Origin: Bacillota bacterium
Lineage (GTDB): Bacteria; Bacillota; Clostridia; Acetivibrionales; DSM-1351
NCBI GenBank assembly: GCA_023409265.1
Contig: JAEYHZ010000015.1
Location: forward strand, 1-64,000
DNA length: 64,000 nucleotides
Direction: 5' to 3'
The position numbers were made by a program, and so were the translations under genes. Shown here in pieces: positions 51,545-60,664 of the stretch (its first letter is position 1; each line of letters starts with the position of its first letter). The notes beneath the pieces are model-generated. The model saw only the letters and a program-made list of their open reading frames with translations, was not told where the DNA came from and did no database searches.

Positions 51545-51561
51545 TTGTTTTTCCCCCAATG

Positions 51562-52116
51562 CTAAAGAATAATGGCTAAAAATCTAGCCTGTTTTCCGTT
51601 TAGTGCTTTCATACCATGATTTGCAGATGAATCAAAGTAAACTGAATCCCCTTCTTCAAGTACCAGTTCATGTCCGTTGATTATTATCTTTAAAGTACCT
51701 TCAATAACGTAATTAAATTCCTGACCTTTATGAGAATTAAAATGAACAGGTGCATTCTCATCACCGGGAGAAACTGTAACAATAAATGGTTCGGCTTTCT
51801 TACCGATGAAATTATTTGCGAGACTTTGGTATCTATAGGCCTCTCTTCTTTCAACGTTTGCACCTTTTCCTTTTCTGACTACCTGATAGGTATGAAGTCT
51901 TGGATTATCTCCTGTAAGAATAGCAGCAAGTTCAACATTAAACCTGTTTGCTATTTCATAAAGAAAGCTTACCGGTATATCCGTGTTTCCGCTTTCGTAT
52001 TCAAGGTAAATTTCTTCTGCAATATGAAGCTCATTTGCAAGAGTTTTAACCGAAATCTCTGAAATTTCTCTCAATTCTTTAATTCGTGATGCAATAAGCT
52101 TGATCTGGTCAGACAT
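51562..52116 (-). CDS. XRE-family regulator with C-terminal cupin
   Basis: 184 aa. N-terminal helix-turn-helix (residues about 9-62, IKELREISEISVKTLANELHIAEEIYLEYESGNTDIPVSFLYEIANRF read in parts) and C-terminal cupin_2 domain (about 110-182, HFNSHKGQEFNYVIEGTLKI, GDSVYFDSSANHGMKAL). Such proteins sense a small ligand in the cupin barrel. Being first in a two-gene operon with the acyl-CoA synthetase, it probably regulates that gene and itself. ATG 52116 has AAGG upstream. Confidence 0.9.
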   Translation of the reverse strand: MSDQIKLIASRIKELREISEISVKTLANELHIAEEIYLEYESGNTDIPVSFLYEIANRFNVELAAILTGDNPRLHTYQVVRKGKGANVERREAYRYQSLANNFIGKKAEPFIVTVSPGDENAPVHFNSHKGQEFNYVIEGTLKIIINGHELVLEEGDSVYFDSSANHGMKALNGKQARFLAIIL

Positions 52117-52309
52117 TTGATCACCTTCCTATATTTAAAATTGATAATATGTAAATTCATTTCTATAACATAGCATATTTTAGGAAGCGATGTATATATT
52201 GTAAGCAACCTTTTTTTTTATCAAATTTAACGTTTTCTACCCTGTTTATTCATCTAATGTATAAAATATCAAAAACCATTAAAAATAGCTTAAAAAGGTT
52301 AGAAAACAG

Positions 52310-52336
52310 TAAAGTGAGTATAGATATTGTCGACGC
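52310..52336 (+). promoter_or_regulatory. Possible sigma-D-type promoter of the chemoreceptor gene
   Basis: TAAA (52310-52313), 15 nt, GTCGACGC (52329-52336). The flagellar sigma factor consensus is TAAA-N15-GCCGATAA; the -35 and the G.CGA core fit, and the rest does not. Confidence 0.3.
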
Positions 52337-52398
52337 GTTATGATAGTATAAATTATAAAGTAACAAAATTTACTAAAAAATACTGGAGGCGAGACGCT

Positions 52399-53643
52399 AT
52401 GTCTATCAGTAAAAAGATAATTTTGATTGTAGTGGGATGTATTATTGTGGTTGGAGGCGGGGTTACCGCTCATGAATTTTTAGAGTTCCCAATTTTATTG
52501 GTCGGTATCATTTCAGCTTTATTTGTTATAGGCGTCGGAATATGGTTAACCATGTCATTGACAATCCCTATAAAAGTGCTTCTTCAGGTAGTTGAAAGAA
52601 CTGCAAATTTTGATTTATCCCATGACGAAACTTACAATAGGATTAAAGGCAGAAAGGATGAAATGGGGCTGTTGGCAAAAAATCTTTCTTTAATGAGAGG
52701 TTCTTTAAGAGATATGCTCAGTCTCATGCTGGATTCTTCCAGAAATATAATGGATAATTCACAGAAGGTTGAAAAATTGTCCCAGGATTTAAGAGAGAAA
52801 ACAAATAATACACTTGAGACAACAGAACGTATATCAGCTTCAATGCAGGAATCTGCTGCAACAACCCATCAAATTAATTTTGACACCCAGGAAATAATGC
52901 AAAATGTAAATCTTATTTCTCAAAACTCGGAATCAGGTGCAGCGTCTGCCAATTTAATAAGCGAGAAAGCCAGTGAGATTAAAGAAAGTGCAGCTAAATC
53001 AGCAGAAAATGCAAGTAATGTATACGATAATGTTAAGCAACAGCTTAAATCCGCTATGGATGAGGCAAAAGCCGTTTCTCAAATAGAACTGCTGGCACAG
53101 GCCATACTTCAGATAACAGAGCAGACAAATCTGCTTTCTCTGAATGCGGCTATTGAGGCAGCAAGGGCAGGAGAAGCGGGAAAGGGGTTTGCCGTTGTTG
53201 CTGATGAAATCAGGAAATTGGCAGATCAATCCTCAAAAACTGCCGCAGATATAAAGAATATTGTTAAAACAGTAAATGAATCTGTTGGTGCGCTTACAGA
53301 CAGTGCCGGTGTGCTTCTTGATTTCGTGGATCAGGACGTTCTGTCGGATTACAGAAAATTAATTGAAACAGGGGAGCAGTATTATTCGGATTCTGTAAAA
53401 TTCAGCACTATGATGAATGAATTCAATGAATCATCAAAGGCTATGAATCACTCGGTTTCAAATATAGTGGATGCCCTGGAACAGGTTACTGCCAGTGTAA
53501 ATGAGAGTGCTAACGGAGTTGAGACAATTACGGTTAAAACAGCCGAAGTTGCCGAACAGTTTAAAAACGTGCAGAATTCAACGCAGAATAATCTGATGTT
53601 CTCACAAAAATTAAAGGATCAGGTTACAAAGTTTACGTTATAA
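52399..53643 (+). CDS. Methyl-accepting chemotaxis protein without an external sensor domain
   Basis: 414 aa from ATG 52399 after GGAGG; the open frame extends to 52327 without a ribosome binding site. Two membrane helices (residues about 7-23 and 33-52) are joined by only about 9 residues. A HAMP-like linker and the signalling domain follow, with the hairpin tip in ITEQTNLLSLNAAIEAARAGEAGKGFAVVADEIRKLADQSSKTAADI. With almost no periplasmic part it must sense in the membrane or cytoplasm, or work with a partner. It is alone, with no che genes nearby. Confidence 0.93.
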   Translation: MSISKKIILIVVGCIIVVGGGVTAHEFLEFPILLVGIISALFVIGVGIWLTMSLTIPIKVLLQVVERTANFDLSHDETYNRIKGRKDEMGLLAKNLSLMRGSLRDMLSLMLDSSRNIMDNSQKVEKLSQDLREKTNNTLETTERISASMQESAATTHQINFDTQEIMQNVNLISQNSESGAASANLISEKASEIKESAAKSAENASNVYDNVKQQLKSAMDEAKAVSQIELLAQAILQITEQTNLLSLNAAIEAARAGEAGKGFAVVADEIRKLADQSSKTAADIKNIVKTVNESVGALTDSAGVLLDFVDQDVLSDYRKLIETGEQYYSDSVKFSTMMNEFNESSKAMNHSVSNIVDALEQVTASVNESANGVETITVKTAEVAEQFKNVQNSTQNNLMFSQKLKDQVTKFTL

Positions 53644-53663
53644 AATTTAATGAATGGTGAAGA

Positions 53664-53702
53664 CAAAAAAAGAAGCCGGCTGCCTGCCGACTTCTTTTTT
53701 TG
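53664..53702. terminator. Terminator between converging genes
   Basis: AAAAAAAGAAGCCGGC pairs with GCCGACTTCTTTTTTT (one mismatch) around TGCCT. It serves the chemoreceptor gene (plus) and probably the ABC permease gene (minus). Confidence 0.85.
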
Positions 53703-53754
53703 GGGAAAGACTGATAAAAACCATTTAATCTATATCCAATCATGTCTTCTGTCT

Positions 53755-55170
53755 TTATTCTGATTTAATAGCTTCCAGAGCACTGAGTTTCATAGCTCTT
53801 CTGGCCGGTGAAAAACCGGAAATAAGTCCAATGAGAATAGCAAAAGCCACTGCAAAAAGTGCAAGCCATGGAGGAATTACAGATATTTTACTGCTTTGTT
53901 GCTCCATCCCCATACCCATTGCCATTCCCATACCCATTCCCCTGTATCCGTCGCTGTTGCCCGATCCCAGAACATTTAAACCCACTTTATTAAGTATGAA
54001 AGATGCCGTATAACTGAGAATAATGCCTACTATTCCACCAAATAAACCAATTACACCGGCTTCAAAAAGAAACAGCTGTTTAATATTCTTGAGCTTACAA
54101 CCTAAAACCTTCATAACGCCGATTTCACGGGTTCTTTCATATATTGACATTATCATTGTGTTAGTAATACCAAGAGCTGATATTAATAATGATATGGCAC
54201 CAAGGCCTCCCAAGACCAGTTGTAAGGTTTGTGACTGTTGCTGCATGGACTTTCTGATGTCACGAAGACTGTTTGTACCATAACCCATTTCATCAATCTT
54301 TTCCTGAATACTGTCCACATCATCGATATCCTTTACCTTTACCATTAACCTCTCGTAGCCTTTATCATTCTTAGAACCTGAGAAAGAAAATGCATAATTT
54401 GATTCCTGGCCTTTTACCATTGATTTGCTTGTGTCTTTCATAAGCTTTTGAAGATAGTTTATATCCATAAATATAGAATAATCATTATTATCATTACCGT
54501 TTGTTGCAGCTAGCAGACCAGTAGCCTTTAGCTTATATAATACAGGAGGTTTTTTTGATGCTTCATCGCCGCCTAACCCTTGCGCACGTCTTTCTCCATA
54601 GTTCATATCAAAGGTTAACTGAAGCTTTTCAGTCATAACCTTGACAGGAGTTGATTGAGGTGCATAGGTGAGTTTTGGATTATAGAAATTCATTGGGAGA
54701 TTTCCACCGATCACGATGGAATCTGTATCTCCTTCCTTTAACAAGTTACCTTCTGCAATTTTATAATCAAAGTTAGCCATCTGTTTTGCATCAATTCCAA
54801 TAATAGAGCAGAAGGTCAACTTTTTTCCGCATATCAACTTTCCATATGTCTCCAAAATGGGAGTGACACCTGCAACACCTTCCAGAGCCTTAATTTGAGC
54901 TATAGCCTTATCATCCAGAATGATTTCCTTCTGAACAGCGGATCCGCCCCTGCCCTCAGCGGAGTTTCTGTACTTGGTAACATTTATAATATTTATACTT
55001 CCCATTTGTTTTATTTGCTGATCATAGCTTTCATTCATGCCAAGGCCCAGTGAAACCATGACAACTATAGCGGCCGTGCCGATGACGACTCCAAGCACGG
55101 TCAGCATAGTTCTGGTTTTCCTGCGAAACAGGTTTCTTAACCCCATGATGATAATATCAAATTTCCTCAT
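53755..55170 (-). CDS. MacB/FtsX-type ABC permease with a Met-rich loop
   Basis: 471 aa. N-terminal helix (TMLTVLGVVIGTAAIVVMVSLGLG), a large extracytoplasmic domain (about residues 45-320), then three helices with the coupling segment YERTREIGVMKVLGCKLKNIKQLF. The C-terminus reads GFSPARRAMKLSALEAIKSE. Between the last two helices is a loop with YRGMGMGMAMGMGMEQQ (residues about 409-425), unusual in this family. The gene overlaps the end of the upstream surface-protein gene by 14 nt, implying tight coupling. Confidence 0.9.
   Translation of the reverse strand: MRKFDIIIMGLRNLFRRKTRTMLTVLGVVIGTAAIVVMVSLGLGMNESYDQQIKQMGSINIINVTKYRNSAEGRGGSAVQKEIILDDKAIAQIKALEGVAGVTPILETYGKLICGKKLTFCSIIGIDAKQMANFDYKIAEGNLLKEGDTDSIVIGGNLPMNFYNPKLTYAPQSTPVKVMTEKLQLTFDMNYGERRAQGLGGDEASKKPPVLYKLKATGLLAATNGNDNNDYSIFMDINYLQKLMKDTSKSMVKGQESNYAFSFSGSKNDKGYERLMVKVKDIDDVDSIQEKIDEMGYGTNSLRDIRKSMQQQSQTLQLVLGGLGAISLLISALGITNTMIMSIYERTREIGVMKVLGCKLKNIKQLFLFEAGVIGLFGGIVGIILSYTASFILNKVGLNVLGSGNSDGYRGMGMGMAMGMGMEQQSSKISVIPPWLALFAVAFAILIGLISGFSPARRAMKLSALEAIKSE
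53905..53937 (-). repeat. ATGGGN-type repeat encoding the Met-Gly run
   Basis: Minus-strand 6-bp units (atgggt/atggga/atggca type) encode MGMGMAMGMGM at about residues 412-422 of the permease. It is a short in-frame microsatellite, and a copy-number change would keep the frame. Confidence 0.75.
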
Positions 55171-57553
55171 CGAACATTAATTCCTTTCTTGCCTTTATTC
55201 TTTTACGAATAACAAGAACTACGGTAGCAATAACGGCCAAAGCAACAACTCCGCCCACAATATAAGCCCATAGAGGTATTTTTAATCCTGATTTCTCAGA
55301 GGGAATCTGTCCTTCCATGCCGGGACCTTCCTGGGGAACAGGCATCTCTATGACATTGGCAGATATTTCTTTTCTAACTTCGTAAGTTTTTCCTGCGGCA
55401 TCCTCATATGTAAACAGTATGCTGCCGCTAATTTTTCCTGGAGCTTCAGGAATGATTGATCCATCAAAAGAATCAGTTTTACCCGGCTCAAAATTACCGA
55501 CGAAATAACTTGAACCCTCAACCTTGAATTTACCTTCCAGCTTTACCATAAGATTGTACAGAGTTGATTTACCCATATTGTAGAAACTGATGTTTACCGG
55601 CATAGGATTACCCACAAAGGCTTCGCTGGAGATGTTTAATTCACCTATTGTCAGCCTTTGAGTCTGCTGGAGGGGTATCCCTATGGTATCCTTATTTGTG
55701 TAGGCTGTACCTTTATCGTCTTCATATTCATAATTGATACTGAGCATGTACTGTTTTGCTGCAGAATCTGGTTTCGATGAAAGAACAATTTTCTTCTGCA
55801 CCCTTGACTTGGGAGAAATACCGTCAATATAAAATGAATTGGAATCAACGGTTGTGAAGGTTCCGTCATCCGAAGCAATAGAAACCTTTACATTTTGTAT
55901 TTTGGCCGATTTGCTTGTATTCAATATTGACAGGTTAAGAGTAAACTCCTGACCGGCATTTAAAGTTTTAGGTTCTATAGTGTACTTGTCAATTATTAAT
56001 CTAGGTACTGTTTTTCCGGATTTGTTTTCCACGTAGAATCCCACATACTGTGATACTGTCTGTTTGGCAGCAGTACCGGAAGAGGGAATATCATATTCCA
56101 CATTTATTGCAACAGGGTAATTCTTTGTAACTGCATCATCTGAAACAAACAGCTGAAATTGGACATTTTTTGTGTCCCCCTTTTTCAGTGTTGGAATAAT
56201 AATAGTGTTCTGGGTTCTTGGTATGATCTCTTTATCTGCTGTAACAGATACTTTGACATTCTTTGCATCTTCGTTTCCGGTATTTACCACATCAAAAGCT
56301 ACCAGACCGTTGCTGCCCGGGTAGAGTGTGGTGCCGGGCGAAACAACATTTTTTATTTCGACTATTGATTGTGCATAGATACCCTGAACAGTGATAAAGA
56401 ACTCCATTTCTTCAGAACGGGCTGTACCTGATGTATCGGTATAGTCAACCTTGATTTTAAGGTTATTTGCACCTGCTTCAATTTTTTTTGATGCAGACAG
56501 GTCAAAGGAAAAGTCTGATGTATCGTAGCCGTATATGCTTGATTTTGTCTGTTTGCTTGCTGTGCCTACAATGCTGACACCGTCATTTTTCAAACCTGAT
56601 AATGTGACCGATACATTTTTGGCTGTCAGAGCTCCTTCATTTTCAAGAGTAAAATTAAGTTTGAAATTCTCTCCTGGAATTACAGGTGAAGGATTTGTGG
56701 TTACAGTTTTTAGTATCAGCTTTGGGAGGGAATTTCCTTCCAATGTCTTAATATAACCTGTCTCACTGGTACTGTAGTAGTCATTATATGTATTGTAAAA
56801 TTGTATGTTGAATTTAATCGGGTAGGTTTTAGGAGCAGCACCCGAAGTAATGTTGAAGGTAAACTTAACCTCGCTGGATTCATTTGGCTGCATTGAATCA
56901 ATGGTTTGCGACAGGTTCATGGATTCAATTTCAATTGGTATGGAAGCATCTAAAACCGGAGATATTGTTACCTTTTTTGCAGCATATTGCCCTACATTTT
57001 TTACTGGCAGTGTATAGGTCATTTGATAGCCTGCTTCTCCTGAGGGTATGGAAGCATTGCCGGCAATGACAATTTTGGGTGCTTTTTTGCTGTTGTCAAC
57101 CGGGGTTGATGATGACGAATCCGGTACAGCTTCAGATATATTGATAAAATCTGTCTCGGTAAGATCCTTTTCGCTACCTTTATCATAGAAAATCGTCACA
57201 TCAAGTCTTTTTGAACCTCCATTGTAAACAAAAGTAGTCATTGGGGAAGTATTGGAAGTCATTTTTATTTCTGTTTCACCACTCTTAAGACTAAATGAAG
57301 AGCCGTCAATAAAAATGGATTTTATTTTGATACCTGTGACACCGTCTGCAGGCCTAAATGTGAGAGTCATATCAAAGGAATCACCTTCATTTATAGTAGA
57401 ATCCTTACTGTTGTTATTTGGGAATCTTTGTATATTATAATTGTTCAAATATACATCCCTCGCGGCATTAACCGGCTCGGCGATAAATAAAAGATTTGAT
57501 AATACAATTAAACACATTAATGCAAAAGAAAGACATTTTTTCATAGTTTTCAT
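55157..57553 (-). CDS. Membrane-anchored surface protein with CARDB/COG1361-type repeats
   Basis: 798 aa. Signal peptide (residues about 1-31, ending VNAARD). The ectodomain is a series of Ig-like beta domains with recurrent phrases: GEAGYQMTYTLPVKNVGQYAAKKVTI, PVIPGENFKLNFTLENEGALTAKNVSV, LYPGSNGLVAFDVVNTGNEDAKNVKV, LNAGQEFTLNLSILNTS, VGNPMPVNISFYNMGKSTLYNLMV. These are NEW3/CARDB-like adhesion-type modules known from COG1361 proteins. A C-terminal helix (IPLWAYIVGGVVALAVIATVVLVI, about 757-780) and a basic tail anchor it. It lies between the ATPase and permease of an ABC system, so it is probably part of that complex. Confidence 0.85.
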   Translation of the reverse strand: MKTMKKCLSFALMCLIVLSNLLFIAEPVNAARDVYLNNYNIQRFPNNNSKDSTINEGDSFDMTLTFRPADGVTGIKIKSIFIDGSSFSLKSGETEIKMTSNTSPMTTFVYNGGSKRLDVTIFYDKGSEKDLTETDFINISEAVPDSSSSTPVDNSKKAPKIVIAGNASIPSGEAGYQMTYTLPVKNVGQYAAKKVTISPVLDASIPIEIESMNLSQTIDSMQPNESSEVKFTFNITSGAAPKTYPIKFNIQFYNTYNDYYSTSETGYIKTLEGNSLPKLILKTVTTNPSPVIPGENFKLNFTLENEGALTAKNVSVTLSGLKNDGVSIVGTASKQTKSSIYGYDTSDFSFDLSASKKIEAGANNLKIKVDYTDTSGTARSEEMEFFITVQGIYAQSIVEIKNVVSPGTTLYPGSNGLVAFDVVNTGNEDAKNVKVSVTADKEIIPRTQNTIIIPTLKKGDTKNVQFQLFVSDDAVTKNYPVAINVEYDIPSSGTAAKQTVSQYVGFYVENKSGKTVPRLIIDKYTIEPKTLNAGQEFTLNLSILNTSKSAKIQNVKVSIASDDGTFTTVDSNSFYIDGISPKSRVQKKIVLSSKPDSAAKQYMLSINYEYEDDKGTAYTNKDTIGIPLQQTQRLTIGELNISSEAFVGNPMPVNISFYNMGKSTLYNLMVKLEGKFKVEGSSYFVGNFEPGKTDSFDGSIIPEAPGKISGSILFTYEDAAGKTYEVRKEISANVIEMPVPQEGPGMEGQIPSEKSGLKIPLWAYIVGGVVALAVIATVVLVIRKRIKARKELMFDEEI

Positions 57554-57645
57554 AAGTTTTCCTCCAGGCTACACATCGGTGTCCTTAATAATTATTTTAA
57601 ATTCATATTACTTCCGTTTGTTTTCGAACCTAAGCAGTAAAATAT

Positions 57646-58347
57646 TTAAACCGGTGAAGGTGTTTTGGTCTCAATATTCTCAATATTTCCATCCAGGATA
57701 TGTATGATCTTGTCGGCGTACTTGGCGATGTTTATATCGTGGGTTACAATAATCAAGGTTTGATTGTTCTTCCTTGCGATATCCGTAATCAGGTTCATAA
57801 CCTCGATGGTTGTTTTTGAATCAAGATTTCCTGTGGGCTCATCAGCAAAAACTATTTCGGGGTTTCCTATAAATGCTCTGGCAATACCTACTCTTTGCTG
57901 CTGGCCGCCGCTCATCTGGGATGGCTTTCTGTTACTGTGGGAGGTCAGACCCACGGCATTCAGCATATGCTTTGACTTTTTATCTCGGATCCTACGCGGT
58001 ATACCTTTAAATGCCAGGGGGAGTCCCACATTTTCCAAGGCAGTAAGGTTGGGAAGAAGATTGTAGGATTGAAAGACAAAGCCAATATATTTTTGCCGGA
58101 ACAGTACAAGCTTTTTTTCGTCCAATTTCTCAACATGCGTATTTTTTATTATAATTTCGCCCCTGGTTGGTTTTTCAAGCCCTGCCATCAGATTCAGCAA
58201 GGTTGATTTACCTGAACCGGAGGTTCCCAACAGACAGCAGATTTCTCCCTTACCTATGGACAGATTGATATTTTCAAGAGCTATTACCTTTTCATTACCA
58301 ACCCTGTACACTTTACGTATTCCCTTTACCTCAATAACGCTTTCCAA
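57646..58347 (-). CDS. ABC transporter ATPase, MacB/LolD type
   Basis: 233 aa. Walker A LLGTSGSGKSTLLNLMAG, Q-loop FVFQSYNLLPNLT, signature MSGGQQQRVGIARAF, Walker B IVFADEPTGNLDSKTT, H-loop VTHD. I place the start at TTG 58347, 9 nt after AAAGGAG, because the protein then begins MESVIEVKGIRKVYRVGNEKV; the frame remains open to 58449 but those residues look unlike an ATPase N-terminus. It is first of the three-gene minus-strand operon with the surface protein and permease. Confidence 0.92.
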   Translation of the reverse strand: MESVIEVKGIRKVYRVGNEKVIALENINLSIGKGEICCLLGTSGSGKSTLLNLMAGLEKPTRGEIIIKNTHVEKLDEKKLVLFRQKYIGFVFQSYNLLPNLTALENVGLPLAFKGIPRRIRDKKSKHMLNAVGLTSHSNRKPSQMSGGQQQRVGIARAFIGNPEIVFADEPTGNLDSKTTIEVMNLITDIARKNNQTLIIVTHDINIAKYADKIIHILDGNIENIETKTPSPV

Positions 58348-58476
58348 TAATTCATTCTCCTTTGCTAAAATCTTCCTAACTATAATTTGACGAATCAAAT
58401 TGATAAAAGTTCCCAATTTTTTTAAAGAAATAATAAAAAAACTTTTCAAAAAATGTGTTAAAATGGCGAATACTGG

Positions 58477-58505
58477 GTGACTATTTCACAAGAATATTAT
58501 ATAAT
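58477..58505 (+). promoter_or_regulatory. Candidate promoter of the HD-GYP gene
   Basis: GTGACT (58477-58482), a 17-nt spacer, and a perfect TATAAT (58500-58505), about 70 bp before the start codon. Confidence 0.45.
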
Positions 58506-58576
58506 ATTTCTAACAGATACATTTGCCTTATTTCTTAAAAATTTCTTAATTATTACGAAAGTGAGATGGGAAATCA

Positions 58577-59626
58577 ATGGAAAAAATATACGTAACCGTT
58601 AATGATGGCATAATTGGAAGTTTTTTGGGTGAAGATGTTTACTCCATCGGTGGAAATATGATTGTTCCCTCAGATACAATTATTACCGACTATATTGTAA
58701 AAAAACTTCTTGAGTTCAGAATAGACAAGGTATTTATTTATAATTCCAATCCGGTTCACGGTGATGATTACCTATCTGATAAAAACATCAGTGAAGATCA
58801 AAAGAAATATATAGAAGACGTAAATATTGCTAAAATGATGCTTCAGGACCTGGCTTCGGGGAAAGAACTGGATTTCAGCAAGGCTGAAGACATCTCGGAG
58901 CATATCTACAGTAAAATTAATGACTGCGGTGCTCTTATGGATTGTGTAAATTCTGTGAGAATTGCTGATTCTTATACATATTCACATCTGGTTAATGTTT
59001 CCGTTTATTCTATGCTCCTTGGTAAATGGCTGGGTTTTAATAAGAAGCAGCTAAAGGATATTGTAATGGCAGGACTGCTTCATGATGTGGGGAAGTCACA
59101 GATTCCTATGGAGATATTAAATAAAAAAGGTCCATTAAGTGACTATGAATATGAAATAATGAAAAGACATACCGTTTACGGATATGAAATTGTAAAAAAC
59201 AACAATGAGATAAGTGTTGATGTAAAAAGAGCTGTTATTATGCATCATGAAAAGGAAAATGGAACAGGGTATCCTTTTGGAATTAAAGGCAGTCAGAAGA
59301 ACCTTTATTCAAAGATACTTACTGTTGCAGATATATTTGATGCCATAACCTCTGAGAGAGTTTACAGGGGGCGTCAAACACCATTTACAGCTTTTAAGGA
59401 ACTGGAAAGTGTAGGCTTTGACACTGTGGATCCAAAGATAATGATGGTATTGTTCACAAATATGCCCAGCTATTATGTTGGTTCTAAAGTAAAGATGAAA
59501 AACGGAGAAATCGGCGAAGTAGTATATGTTCCCAATCTATGTGCTTACGCCCCTGTGGTTAGAGTTAACGAAAACTTCGTAGACTTCTCTGTTGAAAGGG
59601 ATCAATTAATCAAGGAATTTTTATAG
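58577..59626 (+). CDS. HD-GYP domain protein (probable cyclic-di-GMP phosphodiesterase)
   Basis: 349 aa. The N-terminal about 60 residues form a small domain also seen on other HD-GYP proteins. The HD-GYP domain has VMAGLLHDVGKSQIPMEILNKKGPLSDYEYEIMKRH, VIMHHEKENGTGYPFGIKG (HHE...GYP) and ILTVADIFDAITSERVYRG. The catalytic pattern is complete, so c-di-GMP hydrolysis is the family expectation. It is soluble, with a short C-terminal beta domain. The start is ATG 58577 after GAGATGGG. No receiver domain, so it is not a response regulator. Confidence 0.92.
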   Translation: MEKIYVTVNDGIIGSFLGEDVYSIGGNMIVPSDTIITDYIVKKLLEFRIDKVFIYNSNPVHGDDYLSDKNISEDQKKYIEDVNIAKMMLQDLASGKELDFSKAEDISEHIYSKINDCGALMDCVNSVRIADSYTYSHLVNVSVYSMLLGKWLGFNKKQLKDIVMAGLLHDVGKSQIPMEILNKKGPLSDYEYEIMKRHTVYGYEIVKNNNEISVDVKRAVIMHHEKENGTGYPFGIKGSQKNLYSKILTVADIFDAITSERVYRGRQTPFTAFKELESVGFDTVDPKIMMVLFTNMPSYYVGSKVKMKNGEIGEVVYVPNLCAYAPVVRVNENFVDFSVERDQLIKEFL

Positions 59627-59638
59627 TAAACCGGATAA

Positions 59639-60526
59639 TTATTTAATCATGCCTAAAATATTAATAAATGTATTTACTGCTTTTGAAAGCATAACATTCT
59701 TCATTGTTACAATTCCGACTTCTCTTTGAGGCAGTTCTTCCCGGGTTTCTATCTGGAATAACTGCCCATTTTTAATATTTTCAAGTGCACTATCCTTCAA
59801 AACATAAGCAATTCCCGTACCTATTAAAGCAAATTCAACAAGCAGGTCAAGGCTTTCCAGCTCTATTTCCGGTGAACAGACAAGCCCATGTTTTGCAAAA
59901 AAAGCATCGATTGATTTACGTGTGGAGCTGTCAGCGGGAAGCATGACAAGAGGGTATTCATTTAATTCCTTCAACGGAATAGTTTTATTTTTCAGTTCAG
60001 AAAACTTTTGTGAGGCTACAAAGATATCACTAACTTTTATAAAAGGTGATGAGGAAAAAATTTCAGTGTTAACAGGCAGTGTTGATATAACCATGTCTAC
60101 CAAACCATTTTTTAAAACGTCCAGCAGCTGGGGAGTTGTTCTGTTTACTACCTTTATGGCTATATGGGGGTAGAGGTCTCCGAATTTTTTGATATATGGC
60201 ATTACAAAGTACTTACAAATTGAATCACTGACTCCTATTCTGATTTCCCCGGATTTTAAGTCTTCCAGCTCCTGGAGCTTGGATTCTGCAGTCTTCAAAA
60301 AGTTAAAAGCCTGGGAGGCGTAGCTGAAAAGCAATTCACCTTCCGAAGTAAGCTGAATTGTTCTGGCTTTTCTGAAAAAAAGTGTTACTCCCAGTTGTTT
60401 TTCAAGCTGCTTTATTGACTGGCTGACTGCCGATTGTGTGATAAAAAGTCTTTTTGCAGCAGTAGAAAAGCTTTTATTAACAGCACAGTAATAGAATATT
60501 TTATATAATTCAAAGTTTATATCCAT
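59639..60526 (-). CDS. LysR-family transcriptional regulator
   Basis: 295 aa from ATG 60526, 5 nt after AGGAG; an in-frame GTG lies two codons earlier. The N-terminal winged helix (ELYKIFYYCAVNKSFSTAAKRLFITQSAVSQSIKQLEKQLGVTLFFRK, read in parts over residues about 6-53) and a PBP2-type ligand domain (GVSDSICKYFVMPYI onward) are standard. It is divergent from purL with a 138-bp shared spacer, but LysR control of purL is only a possibility. The inducer is unknown. Confidence 0.93.
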   Translation of the reverse strand: MDINFELYKIFYYCAVNKSFSTAAKRLFITQSAVSQSIKQLEKQLGVTLFFRKARTIQLTSEGELLFSYASQAFNFLKTAESKLQELEDLKSGEIRIGVSDSICKYFVMPYIKKFGDLYPHIAIKVVNRTTPQLLDVLKNGLVDMVISTLPVNTEIFSSSPFIKVSDIFVASQKFSELKNKTIPLKELNEYPLVMLPADSSTRKSIDAFFAKHGLVCSPEIELESLDLLVEFALIGTGIAYVLKDSALENIKNGQLFQIETREELPQREVGIVTMKNVMLSKAVNTFINILGMIK

Positions 60527-60545
60527 AAGCACTCCTAATATAACG

Positions 60546-60562
60546 AATTAATAATATTAATT
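60546..60562. promoter_or_regulatory. A/T palindrome, possible LysR site
   Basis: AATTAAT, three bases, ATTAATT (60546-60562), 20 bp upstream of the LysR gene start and overlapping the start of the purL -35. LysR proteins often bind such sites in shared spacers, but the sequence is A/T-rich and could be chance. Confidence 0.3.
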
Positions 60563-60590
60563 TTACTAATATATTTTAACATATTATAAT
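60562..60590 (+). promoter_or_regulatory. Promoter of purL
   Basis: TTTACT (60562-60567), a 17-nt spacer, and a perfect TATAAT (60585-60590), about 75 bp before the purL start. No purine riboswitch is visible in the leader. Confidence 0.6.
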
Positions 60591-60664
60591 TAGTTCAGGT
60601 ACAAAAATTTATTTAAGATTAGATTATTCTTTTACTGTTCCTATAAAGAAAACGGAGGGATTTT

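Noticed and set aside
58348..58449. N-terminal extension of the ABC ATPase (MKSFFIISLKKLG...)
   Set aside because: Unlike any ATPase N-terminus; a good ribosome binding site sits before TTG 58347 instead.
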